Below, piece after piece: positions 36,960 to 49,490 of a stretch of DNA of 64,000 nucleotides. Source of the stretch: Mimachlamys varia. Taxonomy: Eukaryota > Mollusca > Bivalvia > Pectinida > Pectinidae. The DNA is taken from assembly GCA_947623455.1 (NCBI GenBank), contig OX392536.1:32617465-32681464 (forward strand), read 5' to 3'. Each line of letters opens with the position of its first letter. Within the stretch, counting starts at the first letter, position 1. The position numbers and the translations under genes were made by a program. The notes below the pieces were generated by a model. It saw nothing but the letters and a program-made list of their open reading frames with translations. It was not told the origin of the DNA and did not search any database.

Positions 36960-38070
36960 ATTTAAAAAAAATGTTACATGTTTTAAATTCACAGTTTGCT
37001 GCATCTGAAAGTTGATAGATATAAATATTAATATAGAAAAAAAAACATTCAAATGTATTAGCTGTTGCATATACAAAATTTACCACATTTACATACGTAC
37101 AGGACCATCCCAGGAGTGCAACATTTTGCGAAAGATGGAGAAGCTTCAGCCAGCTTGATTTCTTTTGGCAGATTGTTCCACCCCTGAGTTGCATGGTACT
37201 GGAAAGACTTATGACCAGACTCTGTAGAGTTAACTTTGGGTCGTACCAAAAAGTTTACTTTCCTGAGATCATAAAAAGTATTTGCAATTGTCTGTGTAAC
37301 AAAGCCATGCAGGCATTCGGGAGACATTTTATAACTAATTTAAAAAAAACCTCTATTACCATATCTTTTATTCTTCTGACATGAATGTAAATTATTTGAT
37401 TTTTAGCGAAAGGATCTTTTCTTAAAGGGAAGTGGTAAACTCATTTTTAATAAAACGTAAAGTACGCTCCTGCATCTTCCATCTTATGTGTATTTCCAAG
37501 GCTACATAAATGCCATGCAAGAGGGTAGATGTTGAAATTGGAAAGTATAAAAGATTTAAATATTTTCCCCATCAGCTTTGTTAGATTATTGCTAATCCTC
37601 TTCAGTATACATAGTTATTCAGAAGTTTTATGGCAAAGTAGCTTAACGGTATTTTCACATTTAACAACCACGTAACCAATATTAAAAACTAAATGTTCTT
37701 TTTTTTTAAAGGACTCTTTTGTCATTACATACTGTCTGAAAATTTTCCGGTTTCGCTTTCATACCATTTTCACCTAACCAGTTCAATATATTTAGGCTTT
37801 CATCTTCAAGAGTTTTCGTCCGATCAGCATGGTTAGGAGACAGGGTATCGTCAGCATAGTTATAAAGGGTATACCATTTATCATATCAAATATTAAGTGA
37901 TTCTAAGTCTCTATATAAAACATTTTTAATGAAGTGTTATCAGCAAATAGACATGCAGTAGAGTCTAGTGAATAAGCAATATCATTTATATAAAAAAGAA
38001 AAAAAGGCCCAAGAAATGAACCTTGAGGACTCCATCACCTATCCTGCAAACATCAGAATATGTCATTAAT
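36960..38070 (-). mobile_element. Decayed non-LTR retrotransposon reverse transcriptase
   Basis: Reading the minus strand from 38045 downward, frames broken by frameshifts show PQGSFLGP, then YINDIA, FADNTS and YADDT-like palm motifs. A typical LINE C-terminal part follows: SFILSNFNIYPLAWH, RRIKDM, and SFQYHATQGWNNLPKEIKLA, the 'WNSLP' motif. Jockey/CR1/RTE-type element, not functional. Some open pieces (for example 37058-37327) survive. Confidence 0.75.
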
Positions 38071-38436
38071 TATTTTCTATTCATGACAAGAAACTTTACA
38101 AGTGCATTTGGTTTCCTTGATCTTAGCAGTATTGGTATAAAGTTCAATTAGATTGATACACTGTTGAATGAATAGGCTATAACCTGACTGCTATTATGAA
38201 AGAAACATGATTTATCCATAAAATAATTATGCAATTGCTAAAAACTAACTATTTCTAATATATACAAAAATTGTTGACAAAAGAGAAATTGGTCGATAAT
38301 TTGATGCCTATCGCTGTTTTGAAAAAAGCAGCATGCCCTTATCTGTCTCAAATTTTCCATATATTTGGATATGTTTGAACGGAAAGGGATACATTTATAA
38401 AGGAGTTCAAGGAGGGCATATTTAATAGCTGTTTAA

Positions 38437-39566
38437 GGATATAGATAGGGGGTACAGTCTCTTAAGATGTTTTGCTTAATAATTTGGATATACATTTAAT
38501 CACATACATGTATCATATATCATTGGAAAGCTTATTAAATTTTCTATAACGTGAACATATAATTATAGTGTTAAATTAATTCATAATTGCATAATAGTAT
38601 ATAATATAAAAAATGACGGACACTTTTGAATTTGGATCTTCTTTCACATTTTCTTACAAAAACTGACAATACTTTTCCTATTGATGGACAGAAAGGTCAT
38701 CTACAAAAACGTGCCTCAGATTTTTCCTATATGTTCTAGAATTGAAGTAATTTCGATTTTATGGTCTCTGGGTGGGATTTTCATGCCCAAATTCACTTAA
38801 TTGGTTATAAATCTTGTTGTAGCTAAATTCTTCAGAAACTGAGGCACGTTATTGTTGACAAGGTCATTCCCAACAATCCTGCAAAGTTTGGAAGAAATCG
38901 GTCCACAGATGCCAAAGTTATGGCTGTTTGAAGTTGACAACTTGTTGAATTTATGAAAGTGCTCTAAAGGCCATTTCCACTCTTTGAAATCGGATATCTC
39001 TGGTTTTAACACTTATCTGACCGATTCTGCCTACCAAACCATTAATCATGACTAGACATGTATCCATCAAGCTGTCCTCCGAAAAAACGGAGCATGCATT
39101 GGTTCAAATAACTGAGAAATTAATGAATATTAAAATATTTCTCAGTGAAAATGCCCCTTTCTCCGCGAAATGTCAGACTGGACATAGGATAAGCTCCTCC
39201 CATGTAATGAAGGGGTCATTAGAAACGCTCCGGCCCCTCTCTTATAGTATGTATTACATCAAAGACTGACCATGACTTAATGGATTATAGCAGCATGATT
39301 ACGCAGCACTTCACACCACCATAGCACAGGGCTAATGACTTTTTAACTGACCACGCCACTGTGTGATGTATCTGTTTATGGTGTAAACAGTACCACGTGT
39401 TGATCTGTATGAGCGTGTTCAATGTTAAATCACGTTAATTGACACATTTGGGAACATAATTTTGAAAATTACTTTTTGTTATATGATGTAGTATGTTTAT
39501 AAGTAATCAATTTTGCAAAAAACAAAAAAATCAAAAAAAAAATTTTGTTACCCCCTATCTATATCC
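38437..39566. mobile_element. Non-autonomous TTAA-flanked DNA transposon, second copy type
   Basis: Perfect 18-bp terminal inverted repeats GGATATAGATAGGGGGTA with TTAA on both sides (38433-38436, 39567-39570). Same architecture as 9345-10359 but unrelated interior. No recognisable transposase. Confidence 0.8.
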
Positions 39567-39669
39567 TTAATAAGTATGCCAAAAAACATCATTACTATTC
39601 GGTTACGGCACCAGTAGAAGACACAATCTGATTAAAATCATATCTTGATCTCCACTGCTGCGTCAAGAT

Positions 39670-39930
39670 CGGAGGACATCCCATATATAGTTGGTCACCT
39701 TCAGATGACCTTTTGCATTAGCCAATCAAATTACTACTTTCAGAATCTGGAATTTTAATTTTTGAGCATAATTTATCATTGTACGTTTAGTCATTTCGTC
39801 ACAACACGCTAATCTACTTATTGTGACGAAATGACTTGCTGCAGATGACAGCGTCATTAGAAAATTCTACTAGCGTGGAGGCGACAAATTAAAGGTCATC
39901 AGAACATGACCCGCTATGGGATGTTGTCAG
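39670..39930. repeat. Fold-back MITE
   Basis: Perfect 16-bp stem agtcatttcgtcacaa at 39789-39804 with 39821-39836, and looser outer pairing of gaggacatcccata with tatgggatgttgtc. Confidence 0.65.
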
Positions 39931-40099
39931 ATCCTTGTAAAATAGAGTGGGAACAAGGTTCTGCATGTTCACCAGATTGGTAGAAGATAAAAAAAAAAAA
40001 AAGAGAAATCCACCAAGCGACATCGATTAAGAAGATATAACTGTTGTCTTAGTCCGTGATAGGCTTGAAACTTTGTAGTGTAGAATAAATATGTGGATT

Positions 40100-41265
40100 A
40101 TGTGGGTTCGTAGCAGAAATGGACTAGATCGAACACCGGCGACCACAGGGACCTGAGAATTTGTTACAGCTAGTTCTGGACCTAAAATAGGGTGTTTAGA
40201 GTAATTTTACACATTTGGGGGGTTAAGATCAATTTTTGATAAAAATGCCAGGGTCCTGAGAATTTGTTACAGCTAGTTTTGGACCTAAAATAGGGTGTTT
40301 AGAGTAATTTTACACATTTGGGGGGTTTAGATCAATTTTTGATAAAAATGCCCCCCAGTAGTCATAAAAGCTAAAGAGTGGAAAGCTTTCCAGATCGAAA
40401 AATCGACCCAACCTACCTTTCTTGCATCAAAAATCACATTTCTAGTTGAGGTACGAAAAAACACTTGGTACGGTTGGAAAGATGGATAATTTTATTTTAT
40501 AAACCTCCTAAATGCAAGTCAAATGTATCCTCCTTCCGCAGAAATAATCTCCATTTCCCCCCCAAAACACGCAAAATGTCCGTGTCTCAAAGTTCACGTC
40601 GGCTTGCAGGCCATTTTCGTTACATATTCATGAGTTTGACGTCATTACACGCGGAGGCCTTACGCTGTCATTGGATGGCGGTCTTCCTTTAAATTGAGGC
40701 ATCCAATGAAAGCAAAAGACCAGCACGCGGGGTGACGTCAACCTCATGAATATGTAACGGAAATGGCCTGCAAGCCGACGTGAACTTTGAGACACGGACA
40801 TTTTGCGTGTTTTTGCTTTTATGACTACTGAGGGGGCACTTTTATCGAAAATTGATCTTAACCCCACAAATGTGTAAAATTACTCTAAACACCCTATTTT
40901 AGGTCCAAAAGTAGCTGTAACAAATTCTCAGGTCCCTGTGCCGGCGACCAGGAAGTTCAGTGGAAGAGTGTTCGTTTAGAGTTCTGAAGATGCGAACCCC
41001 GGTCTGGTCTCTATGTTTTCTCTTTCTCCTGTTACAAAATTGACAAACTTGCCAACCCCTGTCTAAAGCATAGGTAGTACGCATAGAAAGGGGATAACCG
41101 AACTTGGATTGCTTCGGGGGCAAAGACTTGGAAAAAGGAGGTAGGAATGTAGCGGAACTGGACTGGGTCGATCACCGGCGACCGGGTTGCTCAGTGGTAG
41201 AGTGTTCGTTGAGAGTTCGGAAGATCCCGTGTTCGAATTCCAGTCTGGCCTTTTCTCCTGTTACA
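40100..41265 (+). mobile_element. Paired tRNA-like repeat units, first one split by the hAT-like element
   Basis: Left remnant 40100-40143 continues at 40941. B-box-like segments TGCGAAC at 40991 and TTCGAAT at 41232 are 241 bp apart, linked by aaggaggtaggaatgtagcg. Matches the pair at 13676-14040. Confidence 0.7.
40144..40940. mobile_element. hAT-like fold-back element with 8-bp target duplication
   Basis: Ends CACAGGGACCTGAGAATTTG and its complement; CCGGCGAC is duplicated on both sides (40136-40143, 40941-40948). Outer arms of about 100 bp, the left one tandemly duplicated, and inner arms of about 80 bp (from 40565 and 40737) fold back. Eight-bp duplications are typical of hAT elements. 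It interrupts a tRNA-like SINE unit. Confidence 0.8.
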
Positions 41266-41379
41266 GGTTTTGACAACTTTTAACCCAATCTGCTGTCATA
41301 AAACTGGTCATAACGATGTCACTTGCCATTCCTAAAAACAGAAATTCAAATCATTGATGCTACAGAACCAAATTGTTAA

Positions 41380-41990
41380 TATTCAAAATTAAAATTATGG
41401 ATATCCATCAATCGGACTATTGATATAAAAAAATTGGTTTATGGATACAGTATATCTCCAATTCTTTGACATTTTGGATCCCGTGCATTGACTTTTTGTC
41501 CGAGATAGTCCTACACATGCTCAAATGAGTTCATGTATGGTGACATTACAGGCCACTGGGGCGTCTCAATCACTTCTTGTCAAAAACAGTCCTGTACGAG
41601 GCTGGCTCTGTGTGGTTTGGCATTGTCATCAATTTGGATAGGTCGATCTGCCAATAGACTGTCATCACAAAGCGGAACAGGTAAAGTTCCAAGGATGTGA
41701 TACTTCTGCTCATTTAAAGCTCCATCAAGGACATACAAGCGAAACTTACAGTTTGGAGAAAACTACCCAAAGCAGTACCAACGCCACCACCAAATGGTGA
41801 TTTGCCCAGAATGTGATTCCTATGATATTCCGTATTGCTTGTTCTCCAAACACAGATCCTACCATCTGTTGGACTAAGTAAAAAAAGTCTTTCATCAGAC
41901 CAGTGGACTCTTTGCTAAGACCCGATATTCCATGCCTGATGATAACGTGCCCACATAAGTCTTGCTTGTTGCCTCCCATTCAACAGAGGG
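41380..41990 (-). pseudogene. Tc1-like transposase remnant
   Basis: Minus-strand pieces in shifting frames read like a Tc1 DD34E transposase: WSDERLFLLSPTDGR, VWR, then GALNEQKYHILGTLPVP, IDDNAKPHRA and NSFEHVWD. The second Asp and the Glu are visible at about the expected spacing. Stops and frameshifts make it inactive. Confidence 0.75.
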
Positions 41991-42119
41991 CTTTTAATGG
42001 CCGGTGAGCGCAAGAGCGCCTATCGTTTGGCACCAAACAAAGACACTGCAAGGAGTACAACAGGGCTTACTTTGAAAAACCTGCATTATAGATTGCAATT
42101 TTTTTCACACTGAAATTGA

Positions 42120-42637
42120 TTGTCCCTAACTTATGAACATGTCTAGTTGAACTTTCAATTAGAAAAGTCATCTCTTAGAACTAAGTTGAGTCGCAAAAAG
42201 AGATTGAATGTGAAAAGTCGAGTTATTTTTATGAAGACGTCATCAATGATGCCTTATTCCCGAACCACGTTTACATAGCGATGTGTTCTTTAAAATCCAA
42301 TGTATGAGTTCAATATTTTACTGGTGTCTTTTTATATGAGATATCATTGGGTTGACATTTAGGTGACTTCAACATATATAAGGGGCTTGGTGAACCTCAA
42401 CAAACATCGTATCGCTTGACAAGCATAATTAGATGCCATTTGTATCTCTGTTTGTCACTTTTAGAGTTTGATATATAGAATAGCCACATTTTTGCCAGAC
42501 CAGATATGTTTGTAAATACGTCTACGGCTGGTGTCGGGGCCAGAGATAACTAGGGTTATTGTATAGATTTTTAGAGACGTCACGATAAAGTTAAAATCAC
42601 GTATGGTGTCTATTAGAATTTGATGAATCTGTTGCTG
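42120..42637. other. No gene seen
   Basis: Unassigned sequence between the transposase remnant and the 63-bp minisatellite. Confidence 0.35.
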
Positions 42638-43195
42638 TCTTGACAAGTTTAATAATCCTACTTGCCTAAAGAAGAAATTCAAATATACCAGCGATTTGTG
42701 TCTTGACAAATGTAATAGTTCTACGTTTCTAGAGAAGAAATTCAAATATACCAGCGATTTGTGTCTTGACAAATGTAATAGTTCTACGTTTCTAGAGAAG
42801 AAATTCAAATATACCAGCGATTTGTGTCTTGACAAATGTAATAGTTCTACGTTTCTAGAGAAGAAATTCAAATATACCAGCGATTTGTGTCTTGACAAAT
42901 GTAATAGTTCTACGTTTCTAGAGAAGAAATTCAAATATACCAGCGATTTGTGTCTTGACAAATGTAATAGTTCTACGTTTCTAGAGAAGAAATTCAAATA
43001 TACCAGCGATTTGTGTCTTGACAAATGTAATAGTTCTACTTTTCTAGAGAAGAAATTCAAATATACCAGCGATTTGTGTCTTGACAAATGTAATAGTTCT
43101 ACGTTTCTAAAGAAGAAATTCAAATATACCAGCGATTTGTGTCTTGACAAATGTAATAATTTTACGTTTCTAGGGAAGTAATTCAAATATACCAG
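42638..43195. repeat. 63-bp minisatellite, about 9 copies
   Basis: Unit of 63 bp (starts cagcgatttgtgtcttgaca) with few substitutions. Because 63 is a multiple of three and the unit lacks stops, long frames are open on both strands (161 codons plus, 288 codons minus). No flanking splice or coding support. Confidence 0.92.
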
Positions 43196-43348
43196 ATTCG
43201 TAGTGTTGGCGGGATTGTGTTTTGCATCACGCATCTTTCTTAGGAACGAGAGAGACGAATTAATGTCGGTAATTTTCCAATATTGGAGTGGAGCGAAACA
43301 TTGATTAGTCGTTGTCCTGTACTTCAATTCTTCCCATTTCTACTATGG

Positions 43349-43756
43349 TCAGTTTTCTGCCGTAAACCTTTTCAATACCAAATAATGTGACTGGGTTGGA
43401 TACCGTTTCTGATGCGGTTGGCATGAAGTTACAATGTGGTATCGGTGTTCAAATAACATACCCTGACTCTTGTACACATGCAAACATTTCCCTTTGTTTT
43501 GGTGCAGCTCGGTTTCATTATTCGGTTCAAGTTGTTGCCCTTGTTCGGGCCGACTTCCGAGTTTAAGTTTGTACTTGTCGAACAACGCTTTTATAACATA
43601 TGTTTTTTTTTTTGTATATTGGAAACCAATGTATGTTGTTGTACAAGAAAGTTCATGAATTCCTTGATTATTCCAGAAACTATCGTTGTATGTTCCATGT
43701 CTTATAACGGGATATGTGTTCATCCTTATGTCGACAGTTAGTTTGTTACTCAACAA
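43349..43756 (-). CDS. Hypothetical 135-residue open frame
   Basis: The longest non-repetitive open frame not assigned to a known gene. It is basic, Tyr- and His-rich, without a recognised motif, signal peptide or membrane segment. It lies between a minisatellite and retroelement fragments, so a transposon origin or chance is more likely than a host gene. Confidence 0.2.
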   Translation of the reverse strand: MLSNKLTVDIRMNTYPVIRHGTYNDSFWNNQGIHELSCTTTYIGFQYTKKKTYVIKALFDKYKLKLGSRPEQGQQLEPNNETELHQNKGKCLHVYKSQGMLFEHRYHIVTSCQPHQKRYPTQSHYLVLKRFTAEN

Positions 43757-44925
43757 CCGTCTTCCCCTTTCAGTGTATTATCCAAGTCTTCAAAAGTTAC
43801 TATAAAAGCGACTAAGCCAATGCATACCACGGTTGATTCTCTGTTAAATAACGAGAGCAAATCAAACATGGAAAATTAGGAAGATCTGTTTTAATTTGAC
43901 GTCAACGACAACTAATTATTATCTAATGAAGCAAGCTCCTTCTCAGCACGATTCCCGTCTCGTAATGATTGGGGGATGGAACTACGAAACAATGGCGCGG
44001 AAAGTTTCGTATTCTCTAAAGAGCATGATGGCCATATAGAGTGACTACTAACGAGTGGTGAATTAAAGGATAATAGGACGAGAACCTTCCCTCGGTGGGG
44101 AGTCGTTGATACTGGGAGGGGCGGGCAGTGCCGGGGGATTGACAACATCTGAGGCAGATGGGACATGCCCGATCAGCGATGTAAAGAAATACAAGCTAAT
44201 TGCTCGTCAGCATAGGTGGTAAATTTGCTCTTTGTTATTGCACTGTCGGCTCCATACAATAACCTTTAAACAGAATTATGAACAACCGATCGACGTTTTC
44301 GTCGCGAGCGTGTTCCCTTACCTCGAGGCATTTCGTTATTGTTAGGAATACCAAGTGTTTGGTATCCCAACACTTCACTTTTCAATAGTTATTTCTAAAC
44401 GTGGCTTCTTGTTATCACTCTGTGGTTGTACGGCCAATCATCCTGTCTGCTATTCTCACATTTCAATTATATAAATTCATACACAGAGAAATAACTGTAT
44501 TTCAATCCACAACATTTACAAAACTAAAATAACTTTATTATTTTTCAATCTCAACATACACGGCTTGTATACCGAGAGCTTGCAATGGAATATTAACGAA
44601 GAGAAAACATATCGAGAAAGGAATATTATAGAAATTGTTATTATTGATCTTTATATATCTCTGATGATACACATATTTACCCATGTCATCAATAACTATC
44701 CAATGTACGAATTTTGCAGTTTTATTATAAGGTAATTGCAATGGAGTTTGAAAAAAATGCGCTAACAATTAAATACAATTTTATCACACCATAAACGTAA
44801 TATATAGACCGTAATACTTATATCCTTATCGTTTGCAATGTCTTGGGCAACAGAATGATGCCACAAGAACAAGCTCTTGTAAAGGTTATAAGCTGTGACA
44901 TGTAACCATTGAAAATAACAGTGGA
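43757..44925. other. No recognised gene
   Basis: Includes a Pro/Ser-rich minus frame at 43912-44166 of unknown meaning and a short ggaataccaa / ttggtatccc inverted repeat near 44345. Confidence 0.35.
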
Positions 44926-44929
44926 AGTG

Positions 44930-45300
44930 TTCTTTATGGTCGCCATATTTGTCTCATTGACAAATATTCTGTTTCTTTAAGTGATATGAAGATGGACGTT
45001 TTTGAGTATGCTCCTTAGTGTTTTAGCTTGTTGTGATTGACAATGATACTCGGTTCTCATTTTGAGAACTTGATGTTTACTTGGATGTGACAAATATTTA
45101 CATGGTGGGTGTTGTCGATGAAGCAGAAGACGCTTAGTCTTCCGGAACACCTGGTCTTATTTTCTTGTATTTTTACAGGGGTCCCCATGTAGATCTTTCC
45201 TTTATTCATATTTTGCCCCTGGTTTAATCGATTTTGAGTTTGGAATATGATTTTGTTAACGCTTTGGTATTCTCTTATTTATTTTTTATTATCATAGTGT
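44930..45300 (+). mobile_element. 3' fragment of a reverse-transcriptase element
   Basis: Shares ordered blocks with 49195-49490: gatgaagca, ccggaacacctggtcttatt, ttgcccct, and gattttgttaacgctttggt with attctct. Probably a 5'-truncated copy. Confidence 0.6.
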
Positions 45301-46224
45301 GCAGTGCGGCGACTCAATTTGGAATATGTTACCTCTCTGTATTTGATAAGATGTACGATGACTTGATATACATTGGAAGTCTAGTTAAATTTATGAACTA
45401 TTTGGGGTTTAAAAGGTGTACATATTAAGGTTATCCTATATATATATCTGTAGATACATAAAATAAATGTATTTGTCAAAGGTAAAGTAGATCTATTCCA
45501 ATTAAAAAGATTGCTCTCTGAATACTCTAAGTAAACACACAAAGCTTCAGATTTATTTGTGAATATGTATTTTTGAAAGAGATTTTAAAGTTAAGAAAGA
45601 AGATACACCGTACATATGTATATTGATATGTGATAAAACATTTTTTTTATTATATTTTAACCAGTGAAATATCAGAAAATATCAACTCGATAAAACTTAA
45701 AACATCACTGCTTACATGCATATCATCACCATAAGATTTCTTATATCATCACTATTGATGCTATAAATCAAGGTCCGATATCACTGCAGACTATTTGTGA
45801 TGGTCACAAAGTCCCTTGACCTAAAATGTTCAGATGCTGTATATCTATAGTAAATATAGTGCAAGTTTGGTGAGCGAATTACCTTAAACAAGTAAGTGTA
45901 GAGTTAAACGTGAAAGTTGATGAGGATGCATACAAAGTTCGTGGACCGTAAAATACAAGTTGCATTTCCTACACGAATTAAAAAAGTGCAATCACTTAAA
46001 ATGTTGACGACGCCATCGGAAAAGCAATACCTTTGTCTCAAATTCCGCGACTTTCTTTAAAAACAAAAACTAAACAATTTCTGTTGTTTTTAAAATTTTA
46101 ATTTACATTTGTAGATTTGTAATTTATATATTGAAATGATGTCAAATTAACATAACCCGAATCAAATTTCACATGTACAAATATTATATCTCCATTAAAA
46201 TCTTTCATTTTGTTTCTATTTTTC

Positions 46225-46300
46225 CTCTAGTTTAATCGTTTTTGAGTTTGGATTATGGTTTTGTTGACGCTTTGATACTCTCTGATTTTATTATTGCTAC
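46225..46300 (+). mobile_element. Short fragment of the same reverse-transcriptase element tail
   Basis: tttaatcgtttttgagtttg, gttttgttgacgctttgat; an inverted partner lies at 47685-47725. Confidence 0.5.
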
Positions 46301-46340
46301 CTTTGATAAAGCAACGTTAATATAACAGCTATCGAGGATA

Positions 46341-46492
46341 TTCAATGGTTTGCCGTTTAATATCAAATATATTTAACGAGTATGGCAGATTTTTTTTATA
46401 TTTTCACGAGTGCGTAGCACGAGTGAAAATATAAAAAAAAAATCTGCCATACAAGTGAAATTTATTTGATATTAAACGGCAAACCATTGAAT
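46341..46492. repeat. Long fold-back element
   Basis: 152 bp palindrome: ttcaatggtttgccgtttaa at the left pairs with its complement at the right end, and atattttcacgagtgc/gcacgagtgaaaatat forms the tip. Related cttatattttcact motifs recur at 46990-47100. Confidence 0.85.
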
Positions 46493-47132
46493 TTTCTTTT
46501 TATTACATTTCGAAAGAGGACTTAAGATACTTTAATGATTTGTTTCCTTTACTTGCCTACTGGAAAGAAACTAGACTACGATACTGGTAGTCCTAATCCG
46601 TCGAAATCACAACCGATCGGGTCCAGTACACAGCTGATTGGGATAAGATGATCCGTCTCATCTTCCAATTCATTACATATTAAATCTTGCAGCAGTTTCC
46701 TTTCAATATTTACTATTGATGCCATTTCTTCAAGACCATCTTTTCACAATAGACAAGTTCTAGCAGACGACAACAATATACCAAGCCTCCAATGTCATGT
46801 TCGATTCCGATCAAGGGGAACAACTCATACTTTCTCAAGGAGACGAATTACAGAAATATCGAGTAGGGTAATTTTTCTACAGAAGGCTGAGTAAGATTTC
46901 TACTGTAAAATAACGAACCAACTAAATTTTGCAACGTAGAATAATGACACCGGGTAGTTTCTTATTTGCGGGTCACTTTTTCACATTACACTGAAAAAGC
47001 CTTATATTTTCACTGCAAAATCTTATATTTTCACGGCAAAATCTTATATTTGCACTGCTCATCACAGCAGTGAAAATATAAGTTCTATCAGTTTGATAAT
47101 TTTCTATATTTCACAGGCAAAAATGTAATAAA

Positions 47133-48800
47133 TTAGTTTATTTCATGCTTTATGTATATTAACAATATAAAACAGGGTTGCATGTTAGGCGATGATTCTT
47201 AATTTAATTTAATGTAAACAGCTTTAAAAGGAATAGCAATTGAGAATATTCATATTCAATGAAAATAATTAAACGGTTTGGCTAACACTTCATTGATTCG
47301 TCATCTTCTCGTGGGAAGAAATTATACGTTACTGTACTAGATAACCAAAACCACTTTACATTCCAATAATTATTGAGTATTTTACTACCAAAACATTCTA
47401 AACGGTGCTTCCCTTCTCACTGTTTTCAAAGTTCCATATTCTAGATATGACGAAAAACGTGAAAATGTTGTTGTTCGGTTTACTCAATTCGCAGTTTCCA
47501 CCCTTCTCCGCCTCTACTACAACCAAATAGAAGAGCTGTATCAAGCTTAACCCTTATTATTAATGTATACGTTCACTTTATTCAATTAATTTCAAAACCA
47601 ATTGCATAAATAATCTAATTCATAACAACCTGCTCTTCATTAGAAGCAATGCAATTTTTATTTTGGGGATTTCAATAGATTGTAAAAAAAAACCCAGAGA
47701 ATACCAAAGCGTCAACAAAACAATAAGTTAAGATTTTGTACCTGTTAAGTTGATAATGCTTTGTAAAGATTGGTCCAAACCTGTCTACACACACCGCGCT
47801 AGGGTTACAGCAGTGCGAACTCCTCCAGGTAAAATTATTGCTTTTTTGTTCATTGAAATTGTATCTTTCACTTTCTCTCAGTACAGTGCCCCTACATTCT
47901 AAGTACCGTCTTATGATACAATGATATTGACTCAGCCAAGATTGGATAAACTATTAAGTGGATTTATTTTTAAACTCAATAATTGTTACGGTTTCTAAGT
48001 GGTGCCTGAAATATGACTTCGTACAACAATAGAGTACCAAGAGATTTAACAAATAACTTCTTAGTTATTTGTTTTGCAATCGTAGTTGTATGTTAAAAAC
48101 TTGTGTAGAAATACTTTCTTTTGATCTATTTAACACATCCTCATTTTCTTTGCTGGTGTAATTAACTACTCATTTTAATATTGTTTCGTTACTCAGGCGT
48201 ATTCCCATGACTGATTAAAACATATTTAGAACACCTGTCAGAACGAGCGTTTTAGCAATATCACCTAATCGATGTTCCTCATTTTGGACAAAAATTTGGT
48301 AAAGTAAAAAGGAAAACTTAAAAGTCAATAGCATGATTAATTCCAACTCCGTATTATAAGAGAAACCAATCAAAATGAAATGCAAAGAAAAAACGATCTC
48401 TATTAAATAAAATAATAATAAAAAAAAATGTCCAGCATAGCAAGAGTAATTAACAAGTTATATCATCTGTTGTGTAAAACATAAATATGAAAATAAAATC
48501 TCGTCAGTAAACATTTCACAGCTGACAGGTAAATAAAAATAATAAACAACCCGTGTAAATGAACATAAAAAAACAACATCAGATTCAGCAGAACTATATC
48601 AAACATGTAGGAAACCACGGATTTAATGAGTTAAACAACTACTTGTTATTGGTACATATAACGGAAAAATAAAAGGGACCATACGAAAAAAAGGAAAATA
48701 AAAACATTAAGGAAAAAGTTTAATACTCCGGAAAATACTTTAAAAGTTAATACTTTCGCGCGTGGATTTTTTTGCTTAGGAAAAAAAAAAAACGAAATCT
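47133..48800. other. AT-rich, no gene seen
   Basis: A-rich on the plus strand toward 48500-48800; no coding exon supported. Confidence 0.4.
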
Positions 48801-48814
48801 TCAAATTTCACTTT

Positions 48815-49490
48815 CAGATATATCGACGATGTTTGCTGCATGTCGATCGTATACACGTTTCTGAAATAAAGGACACAATAAACTCTTCTACATCAGCTGC
48901 TTACCTCGATCTTTACTATAACTATGACCAACAGGGACAGCTTACTACTAAGCTATACGAAAAAAGTTCGATTATCCCTTTCTTGTTAGTAACATCCCTT
49001 CTTCTCAAATCCTATGGTGTTTACATGTCAAAGTTGATTAATTATTCTATGGCTTGCCCTTAATATCGACGATTTCGTGATAGATGTCGGCTGCTGACAA
49101 ACAAACTTACGAAACAGGAATTCGAGAGAAGCAGGGTTGATGAACATCTTGGTCTCATTGGGAATTAATTTGTTTTCTTGTATGATATAAAGGTGGGTGT
49201 TTATGGATATTTCCATTAGCGTGTTTACTTGTTGTGATGGAGAATGAGGACTCGGCTCTAAATTTGAGGACTTGACATTTACTTGGACGTGACCATGATT
49301 TACATGGCGGGTGTCGCCGATGAAGCAAATATGTTTATAATTCCGGAACACCTGGTCTTATTCTCTTGTACATTTTCAAGGATATCCGTTTAAATCTTAC
49401 CTTTGTTCATATCTTGCCCCTAATCTGATCAATTCTGAGTTCGGATTATGGTTTTGTTGACGCTTCAGTATTCTCTTTTTTTCTTGGACT
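48815..49490 (+). pseudogene. Truncated reverse transcriptase with its 3' region
   Basis: The frame at 48833-49063 includes EIKDTINSSTSAAYLDLYYN, TKLYEKS, and YGVYMSKLINYSMAC. These match a reverse-transcriptase family common in mollusc genomes, in which a YIDD motif, ASYLDL, TKLYDKR and YGVY-SQLIRY-AC follow in order; a yiddv piece is just upstream in another frame. Penelope-like affiliation is my best guess. The following sequence to 49490 is the tail repeated elsewhere in the window. Confidence 0.65.

Noticed and set aside
41746..41979. 77-codon minus frame as a host gene
   Set aside because: A neighbouring frame in the same DNA matches Tc1 transposase, so this is a shadow in a decayed transposon.
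42461..43327. Long open frames on both strands suggesting a repeat protein
   Set aside because: Both arise from a 63-bp minisatellite; no splice, start context or homology supports a protein.
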